Source: Clostridiaceae bacterium
GTDB taxonomy: Bacteria > Bacillota > Clostridia > Acetivibrionales > DUMC01
Reading direction: 5' to 3'
Assembly (NCBI GenBank): GCA_012512865.1
Contig: JAAZDH010000317.1
Location: forward strand, 1 to 39,212
DNA: 39,212 nucleotides
Positions 33,403 to 39,212 of this stretch are shown piece by piece. The position numbers were made by a program, and so were the translations under genes. Position 1 is the stretch's first letter, and each line of letters opens with the position of its first letter. The notes below the pieces were generated by a model. The model made no database searches and was not told the DNA's origin. It saw only the letters and a list, made by a program, of their open reading frames with translations.

Positions 33403-34710
33403 TTACTTCAATAACTGCGGCAAAAAGGTGGCTATTCCCGGGAATGCTATAAGAAGCGCCATGCAAACAACAAGCGCCGCCAGGAAGGGCCATATCCCTT
33501 TAAAAATTGTTTCTGTCGGAATGTCGGGAGCCACCCCCTTGACAACAAATACATTCATGCCTACGGGAGGCGTTATTACTCCCATTGCCACTACGAGGAC
33601 AATTATCACCCCGAACCATATTGGGTCGTAGCCCAGGATATTTACAACCACCGGGTGGAATATGGGTATTGTGAGTAAAATAAGGGCAAGGGCATCGATG
33701 AAACAGCCGAGTATGAAATATACAAGTAAAATGAGAGCCATTACGACAAAAGGCGGAAGAGCCATGTTAGCCACCCAATTTGCAATAGAAAAGGGAAGGC
33801 GGCTAATTGCAATAAAACGGCCAAAAACAACGGCCCCTGCCACCATAAGCATAATCATGGCCGTAGTGCGGGTGGTATCAGCAAGGGACTGCCTGAAATT
33901 TTTCCAGCTAAGGCGTCTCCTTAAAATCGTGATCAACAAAATGCTTGCGGCGCCTATCGCCCCTGCTTCGGTTGGAGTAAACCATCCCCGGAATAGGCCT
34001 CCAAGGGAGATGCAGAAGGTAAAAACAACTTCCAGTATCCCGCTTTTCAATTCGGGAATTATTTCCTTCAGGGATGATCTTGGACTGGCAGGACCTAAAG
34101 AAGGGTTCCTTGCCGTTATAATGCGTATGGCAATCATGTAAAGAATTGTAAGCAGGATGCCGGGAATTATACCCGCTATAAACAATTTCCCGATGGATTC
34201 GCCTGTAGATATGCCATAGACAATGAATATAACACTCGGGGGAATCAACACGCCGATTGCTCCACCGGCTGCTACGCTTGCCGACGACAGGCTGTCATCG
34301 TACTTGTATTTTCGCATTTCCGGCAATGCAATAGCTCCTATTGTGGCGGCGGTAGCCGTGTTCGACCCGCATATGGCGCCAAACAGTGCACAGGCAGCCT
34401 GTGTTGCCGTGGCCAGCCCGCCGGGCTTATGTCCGACAAGCTTATAAGCCAGTCTATATAGATCGGAACCTACTCCCGAATAATAGGCAATAAATCCCAT
34501 CCATACAAACATCGGGATAACGCTTAATGAATAAGATGAAAAAGAACTGTATACTTCGGTAGCTGCCATGCTTAAAGCCGTGGAAGGAGATCTTAATATG
34601 CTAAATCCCAGGATTCCAGCTAAAAGCATTGCATAAGATATAGGAATACGAATTGCAATTAACAGGAGAAGAACTAACAGTCCAATTACACCAATAATTT
34701 CAGGGCTCAA
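33403..34710 (-). CDS. dctM: TRAP transporter large membrane subunit (DctM)
   Basis: The ion-coupled translocation subunit of a tripartite ATP-independent periplasmic transporter, 435 aa, with about 12 hydrophobic segments. Family motifs are GAICGSNTATAATIGAIALPEM, short core CGSNTATAATIGAI, then GVLIPPSVIFIVYGISTGES and GWFTPTEAGAIGA. It starts with TTG 34710, with AGGAGG 9 nt upstream, and overlaps the dctQ stop by 4 nt (TTGA), so translation is coupled. REP-like repeats follow its stop and no classical terminator was seen. Confidence 0.95.
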   Translation of the reverse strand: MSPEIIGVIGLLVLLLLIAIRIPISYAMLLAGILGFSILRSPSTALSMAATEVYSSFSSYSLSVIPMFVWMGFIAYYSGVGSDLYRLAYKLVGHKPGGLATATQAACALFGAICGSNTATAATIGAIALPEMRKYKYDDSLSSASVAAGGAIGVLIPPSVIFIVYGISTGESIGKLFIAGIIPGILLTILYMIAIRIITARNPSLGPASPRSSLKEIIPELKSGILEVVFTFCISLGGLFRGWFTPTEAGAIGAASILLITILRRRLSWKNFRQSLADTTRTTAMIMLMVAGAVVFGRFIAISRLPFSIANWVANMALPPFVVMALILLVYFILGCFIDALALILLTIPIFHPVVVNILGYDPIWFGVIIVLVVAMGVITPPVGMNVFVVKGVAPDIPTETIFKGIWPFLAALVVCMALLIAFPGIATFLPQLLK

Positions 34711-35195
34711 GTTCTTCTCACCTCCTTGAAGGCCCGTATGGCCTTATCAAGCAATACGAGGCAAAGAACCAGGAAGCCGATGGCTGTAATATATACAAAT
34801 AAGTAAAACGGTGTTTGTGTTGTCGGGGACACCTCGTTGTTGGCTGCAAGCCTTGCAGCGTAAAGGAACATTCTCCATGTAAAAACAAGCATGCCGATGA
34901 GCGTTGCCACGGAAATAATAATACCGGTGACACCCTGCGCCCTTTTCCCCAGTTTCTCCAGCACAAAACCTATTGCTATATGCCCGTCGATTGCGGCGCA
35001 ATACGCTATCCCGCATCCTACTATGACAGCCGAAAGAAAACATACATATTCGTATGTTCCAAGGATAGGCCTTTTAAAAAAAGCCCTCAATATAACATTT
35101 AATACTACCAGGAGCATTGATAAAACAACTCCCCAGCTTGCTGCTTCATTAACAAAAGCGGACATCTTTTTTACCGTGTGGCTGAATTTGTCCAA
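34707..35195 (-). CDS. dctQ: TRAP transporter small membrane subunit (DctQ)
   Basis: A 162-aa protein with four membrane segments. It includes the typical LNVILRAFFKRPILGTYEY stretch near residue 37 and IAIGFVLEKLGKRAQGV. DctQ bridges DctM in the membrane complex. The TTG at 35195 is preferred because AGGGGG lies 7 nt upstream; ATG 35213 has no SD. It is separated from dctP by 150 nt of AT-rich sequence with loosely repeated TAATA(C/T)T phrases. Confidence 0.9.
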   Translation of the reverse strand: MDKFSHTVKKMSAFVNEAASWGVVLSMLLVVLNVILRAFFKRPILGTYEYVCFLSAVIVGCGIAYCAAIDGHIAIGFVLEKLGKRAQGVTGIIISVATLIGMLVFTWRMFLYAARLAANNEVSPTTQTPFYLFVYITAIGFLVLCLVLLDKAIRAFKEVRRT

Positions 35196-35345
35196 GGCAT
35201 TTCCCCCTAACATAATGTTTTAGCAGCATTTACAATGCAAGCAACATGGGCAGCATTAGCAACACTAATAATAAAGTATTAGAATATGAAATATTAGAAT
35301 ATTAACAGTATTACAGTATTAGCAGTTTTAACGCTATTCGTAGCA

Positions 35346-36410
35346 TTAGTATATTTCATTGTACTTCTCTGCAAGTTCCTTTACAACCTTCAACACATCC
35401 TCTTTAATATCTAAACTCCTTATTTTTGCCATGTATTCCTCTTGTATGGGCTCCACCTTTTTAATCCACCTTTCAGTTTCTCCTTCCGACAATTCTATTA
35501 CCGTCATGCCTTTTTCTTCTAAGGCCCATTTCAGGGCTGCCTCGTTTTGCTTGTCCCATAATCCCGCCCCTACTTCTTCCAGGAACCTTTCATTTACCTC
35601 GAGGATGGCATTTTGAATATCCCCGGGAAGGGAGTTCCATTTATCAAGGTTCATTGTAACGAAAAACAGCGTATTATATAAAAACGGTGTTTTTGTAATA
35701 TACTTGGTAACATCCGCATGGTTCCATCCTTGTAATACCTCGATTGGAGCAAGGTTTCCCTTGACTATGCCCTTTTGAAGGGCCTCGTAAGCTTCAGCTT
35801 GTGTCATGCCGACCGATATGCCGCCAAGGGCTTCAATGGTCTTGGCACAAGCTCCTGTAACCCTTATTTCCATGCCCCTGAGGTCTTCCAGTTTTTCTAC
35901 AGGTGATTTTGTAAAAAGGTCCCCGGAACCCGTGGTAATAACCATCATTAACTTTGTATCCTTGATTTCATCCGGGTCAAGCAGCTTTATTCCCTCCCAG
36001 GCAACCATGCTTGCAACTTTTGCATTTTTATATATGATGCCTGGCAACTCAAATGCTTCAAGCACGGGAAAACGCCCTGCTGTGTATGAAAAACATGAAA
36101 GCCCGATATCGATCACGCCTTCCACGACCCCGTCATATATATCCGCACCCTTGCGAAGAACCTCGTTGGGATAACTGGTTATCACCACCCTCCCGCTGGT
36201 AGCTTTTTCAATTTCCTTGATCCACCCCTGGACAAATTCCTTTTCCGCCGGGTGAGTGCCCGGGAAAAAGTGCGCCAACGTAAACTCATATTTTTTCAAG
36301 CTTTCCGAGCTGGCAGGCTGGCTGCACGATGCGGCAATTAATGCCAGGGACAGGATTAAAAAAGCAGCCGTAATCTTCTTCGTGGTATGAATAAAGCACA
36401 TGAATTTCAT
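35346..36410 (-). CDS. dctP: TRAP transporter solute-binding lipoprotein (DctP family)
   Basis: The extracellular binding subunit, 354 aa. The N-terminal signal ends in a lipobox IAASC with C29 as the lipid site, so it is anchored on the outer face of the membrane as expected in a Gram-positive. Family features include FAHFFPGTHP-like LAHFFPGTHPAEKEFVQGW, and LRGMEIRV carrying the conserved Arg that usually binds a substrate carboxylate. VGMTQAEAYEALQKGIVKG is also typical. The ligand is therefore probably an organic acid. ATG 36410 has GAGAGGGGG upstream; an upstream start at 36476 would spoil the signal. dctQ and dctM follow. Confidence 0.94.
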   Translation of the reverse strand: MKFMCFIHTTKKITAAFLILSLALIAASCSQPASSESLKKYEFTLAHFFPGTHPAEKEFVQGWIKEIEKATSGRVVITSYPNEVLRKGADIYDGVVEGVIDIGLSCFSYTAGRFPVLEAFELPGIIYKNAKVASMVAWEGIKLLDPDEIKDTKLMMVITTGSGDLFTKSPVEKLEDLRGMEIRVTGACAKTIEALGGISVGMTQAEAYEALQKGIVKGNLAPIEVLQGWNHADVTKYITKTPFLYNTLFFVTMNLDKWNSLPGDIQNAILEVNERFLEEVGAGLWDKQNEAALKWALEEKGMTVIELSEGETERWIKKVEPIQEEYMAKIRSLDIKEDVLKVVKELAEKYNEIY

Positions 36411-36758
36411 AAATAATCCCCCTCTCTTGTTTGCGCAGATCCAAAAGCAGTAAAAGACATGCTTTTGACCCTGCACATACTTGTACTACTCCATTTTACT
36501 TTTTCACTTCACCGTTTAATTTAATTAACGAGAAGCTGCTGAGCATTAAAGAGCGGTTAGAGGATTATTTCGCAAGAAGTGTGCCATCCTGCAACCCGGT
36601 AAACCGACAACCTCCCGGTATTGCATTGAGGATTGCATTAAGGCAATATAACTACTCATCCAACCGTTCTTCCATCCTACCTTTTTATCCATTTTATTAA
36701 GCAGCCTTCCGTTCTACTAAAAGCCTGTTTTTTACTTGCAGGTTTTTCTACAATCCTT

Positions 36759-36787
36759 ATTATAGCCCTGAACCACCCTGGTGTCAA
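36759..36787 (-). promoter_or_regulatory. Perfect-consensus sigma-A promoter of dctPQM
   Basis: On the minus strand, TTGACA (36787-36782), a 17-nt spacer, then TATAAT (36764-36759). It is identical to consensus. The leader to dctP is about 345 nt long and holds no obvious known riboswitch. Confidence 0.75.
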
Positions 36788-36933
36788 TATCAATGGCAAG
36801 TTTATTTTTCCAGCGATGCCTTTTTAAAAAGAGCTCATTTGGAAAAGGGCAGCAATTCAGCAAAACCGTGTACCAAGTGCAACTGTATTGCCGGGTGAAG
36901 CTGTGTCGCCAGTTTATATTTGTCCCGCTGAGG

Positions 36934-36962
36934 TTGATATTCTTGCCATAAACATGTAAAAT
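36934..36962 (+). promoter_or_regulatory. Promoter of fucI
   Basis: TTGATA (36934-36939), a 17-nt spacer and TAAAAT (36957-36962) precede fucI by 110 nt. The divergent dctP promoter is 147 nt away, so the region between could be jointly controlled. No gene is seen in 36411-37072. Confidence 0.6.
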
Positions 36963-36984
36963 ATAAATAATATCAGTAAATAAT

Positions 36985-37026
36985 ATTAATAATTCATGTA
37001 CGATAATTTATGTATGAATTATTAAT
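36985..37026. repeat. 13-bp perfect inverted repeat in the fucI leader
   Basis: ATTAATAATTCAT (36985-36997) is the exact reverse complement of ATGAATTATTAAT (37014-37026), with 16 nt between. It lies downstream of the promoter and upstream of the AGAGGAGG SD. It could be a repressor operator or an mRNA 5' stem. A sugar-responsive repressor is a natural idea, but none is encoded here. Confidence 0.6.
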
Positions 37027-37072
37027 GCAATATTTTTTAATGTAACATTTAATATAAAGAGGAGGTTTTATT

Positions 37073-38893
37073 ATGGCAAACCCGGAAAGTTTCAAAATGA
37101 ACCCACCCCAAAACAGGTTAAGAGGTAGCCTTCCAAAGGTGGGGATTCGTCCTGCAATAGATGGAAGGCGCAGGGGAGTAAGGGAGTCCCTCGAGGAACA
37201 GACGATGAACATGGCCAAGGCCGCGGCCAAGTTAATCACGGAGAATTTAAAGTATCCAAATGGCATGCCCGTGGAGTGCGTAATTGCTGATACTTGCATA
37301 GGCGGGGTGGCCGAAGCCGCAATGGCCGCGGAAAAATTTGAAAGGGAAGGGGTAGGGGTGTCATTAACCGTTACGCCCTGCTGGTGCTATGGCTCGGAAA
37401 CCATGGATATGAACCCGTATACTCCTAAAGCCGTATGGGGGTTCAACGGCACGGAACGGCCGGGTGCGGTATACCTGGCAGCAGTGCTGGCTGCCCACAA
37501 CCAGATGGGCCTGCCTGCATTCAGTATTTATGGCAGGGATGTACAAGATAAAGGAGATACCACCATACCGGAAGATGTAAAAGAAAAGATACTCAGGTTC
37601 ACCAGGGCAGGACTTGCAGCTGCATTAATGCGGGGTAAATCATACCTTTCCCTGGGCTCGGTTTCAATGGGAATTGCAGGTTCCATAGTGGACCCAGGCT
37701 TTTTCCGCGACTACCTGGGTATGAGAAACGAATACGTGGACATGAGCGAATTTATCAGGAGAATAGATGAAGAAATATATGATAAGGAAGAATTTGAAAG
37801 GGCGATGAAATGGGTCAAGGAAAACTGCGTAGAAGGTCCTGACAATAATCCGCCTGAAATCCAGCGTTCCAGGGAACAGAAGGATAAGGACTGGGAAATG
37901 TGCGTGAAAATGGCCATGATTGCAAGGGACCTCATGGTAGGAAATCCAAGGCTTGCCGAGATGGGATACGGAGAAGAGGCCCTCGGCCGTAATGCCATTG
38001 CGGCGGGTTTCCAGGGACAGAGGCAATGGACGGACCACTTCCCCAATGGAGATTTCATGGAGGCAATACTGTGCTCCTCCTTTGACTGGAACGGCATAAG
38101 GCAGCCATTCATACTTGCAACGGAAAATGACAGTCTAAACGGTGCCGCCATGCTGTTTGGACACCTGTTGACCAGTACCGCACAGGTGTTTGCCGACGTA
38201 AGAACCTATTGGAGCCCTGAAGCCATTGAAAGGGTTACGGGATATAAACCAACCGGCTTGGCGGAAAATGGCCTGATTCACTTGATAAATTCGGGCGCCG
38301 CTGCATTAGACGGGTCAGGGGAGCAAACCAGGGATGGCAAGCCGGCGATGAAGCCATTCTGGGAAATATCCCCCGAAGAAGCTGCAAAATGCCTGGAGGC
38401 AACATCGTGGAGGCCTGCAAGCCTGGGCTACTTCAGGGGCGGAGGATTTTCATCCGACTTCCTCTCAAGGGGAGGAATGCCCATAACGATGTTAAGGGTA
38501 AATATAATAAAAGGATTGGGTCCTGTGCTCCAGGTTGCAGAAGGATACACCGTGGATTTGCCGGAAAAAGTGCATGATATACTTGACAACAGGACGGACC
38601 CAACCTGGCCGACAACATGGTTTGCCCCGATACTTACCGGGAAAGGAGCATTCAAGGATGTATATTCAGTAATGGCCAACTGGGGCGCAAACCATGGGGC
38701 ATTCAGCTATGGCCATATTGGAGCCGAACTGATAACCTTGGCATCAATGTTGAGGATTCCAGTGTGCATGCACAATGTTTCGGAGGATAGAATTTTCAGA
38801 CCCAGTGCATGGTCCGCCTTTGGAACATATGACCTGGAGGGGGCGGATTACAGGGCATGCCTTAATTTTGGCCCACTGTACGGCAAGAAATAG
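37073..38893 (+). CDS. fucI: L-fucose isomerase
   Basis: The enzyme interconverts L-fucose and L-fuculose (and D-arabinose with D-ribulose) with Mn2+, in the cytoplasm. The 606-aa length is normal. The expected metal ligands fall at E351 (LATENDSLNG), D375 (VFADVRTYW) and H541 (ANHGAFSYGH). The E-D spacing of 24 equals that of E. coli FucI (E337/D361). An AGAGGAGG SD lies 7 nt before the ATG. It is a single gene with its own promoter, operator-like repeat and terminator. Fuculokinase and aldolase are not in the window. Confidence 0.96.
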   Translation: MANPESFKMNPPQNRLRGSLPKVGIRPAIDGRRRGVRESLEEQTMNMAKAAAKLITENLKYPNGMPVECVIADTCIGGVAEAAMAAEKFEREGVGVSLTVTPCWCYGSETMDMNPYTPKAVWGFNGTERPGAVYLAAVLAAHNQMGLPAFSIYGRDVQDKGDTTIPEDVKEKILRFTRAGLAAALMRGKSYLSLGSVSMGIAGSIVDPGFFRDYLGMRNEYVDMSEFIRRIDEEIYDKEEFERAMKWVKENCVEGPDNNPPEIQRSREQKDKDWEMCVKMAMIARDLMVGNPRLAEMGYGEEALGRNAIAAGFQGQRQWTDHFPNGDFMEAILCSSFDWNGIRQPFILATENDSLNGAAMLFGHLLTSTAQVFADVRTYWSPEAIERVTGYKPTGLAENGLIHLINSGAAALDGSGEQTRDGKPAMKPFWEISPEEAAKCLEATSWRPASLGYFRGGGFSSDFLSRGGMPITMLRVNIIKGLGPVLQVAEGYTVDLPEKVHDILDNRTDPTWPTTWFAPILTGKGAFKDVYSVMANWGANHGAFSYGHIGAELITLASMLRIPVCMHNVSEDRIFRPSAWSAFGTYDLEGADYRACLNFGPLYGKK

Positions 38894-39012
38894 CAAGAAA
38901 TAATTTTGGGATATGACAAGCATGCGGTTGTTTTATTCCTGCAAGCCGAAGCAAGGGTCTTAATGAAGAAGCCGCAGTATAAAAAATTATGCAATATAAG
39001 CATTAATGCAAT

Positions 39013-39050
39013 CCGGGGTGTCGGGATGGATGCCCCGGGTTTTGTTTTTT
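39013..39050 (+). terminator. Intrinsic terminator after fucI
   Basis: CCGGGG (39013-39018) pairs with CCCCGG (39033-39038) and extends inward four more pairs with two G-U. A U-rich tract (39040-39050 and beyond) follows. The last 160 nt of the window, after it, are AT-rich with TTTAAAGATA repeats and show no gene. Confidence 0.85.
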
Positions 39051-39212
39051 TATTTAAATGTAATAATAATGGTTAAATGTTTAACACCGGTTGATTGTTA
39101 AATTTAATGATAATTTAAAGATAGTTTAAAGATAATATTTAAAACATAATACCTAAAATAAATGTAAAGTAACAACGTATTTTTAAGTATGACAAGGATA
39201 AATATAAAGAAA

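Overview
The window looks like a chromosomal segment from an anaerobic, moderately low-GC Clostridia-type Firmicute, probably a fermentative carbohydrate degrader. This rests on strong purine-rich Shine-Dalgarno sites, frequent GTG/TTG starts, a T-box leader, DUF951, a RecD2-type helicase without RecBC, a soluble chemoreceptor, azlCD, and several sugar-active enzymes. The species cannot be fixed from the sequence.

Layout. 1-5203: the tail of an unknown gene, a GH38 alpha-mannosidase and RecD2. 5231-6704 (minus strand): a membrane-anchored hypothetical and a QueT-type transporter whose frame is broken at a run of nine A. 7025-9242: a DUF362 protein and a SIMPL-domain protein, closed by a strong bidirectional terminator. 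9379-10842 (minus): a soluble chemoreceptor with a CZB domain. 11197-13966: a PAS-PP2C phosphatase, glutamine synthetase and DUF951. 13976-14338: a gene-free stretch holding a 31-nt inverted-repeat element and a REP-like repeat. 14474-16751: a small hypothetical and a GH2 glycosidase.

16869-24537 is the core of the window. A consensus promoter and an isoleucine (AUC) T-box lead into ilvB-ilvN-ilvC-leuA-cimA. CimA makes citramalate from pyruvate and acetyl-CoA, so the operon can feed isoleucine synthesis without threonine. This fits a leader that senses uncharged tRNA-Ile. IlvD and LeuBCD are not in the window. A branched-chain amino acid exporter (azlCD) lies about 5 kb further on. Between cimA and a small unknown gene is a four-hairpin segment (24577-24679) that may be an undescribed structured RNA.

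24762-28869 is accessory in character: a small protein, an L,D-transpeptidase with an SD-masking hairpin, a Phd-like/Uma2 fusion, a HepT/MntA toxin-antitoxin pair, a remnant of another MNT nucleotidyltransferase, and a lipoprotein. 29120-33073 (minus) carries trkA-trkH-azlC-azlD, with REP-like repeats in the trkA leader and upstream of its promoter. 33403-36410 (minus) is a complete TRAP transporter (dctP-dctQ-dctM) with a perfect-consensus promoter. 37073-38893 is L-fucose isomerase with its own promoter, a 13-bp inverted repeat in its leader and a terminator. No tRNA, rRNA, CRISPR array, prophage or intact insertion sequence was seen.

The best candidates for something new are the structured RNA at 24577-24679, the inverted-repeat element at 13976-14237, the A9 frameshift in queT, and the Phd-like/Uma2 fusion beside a HepT/MntA pair.
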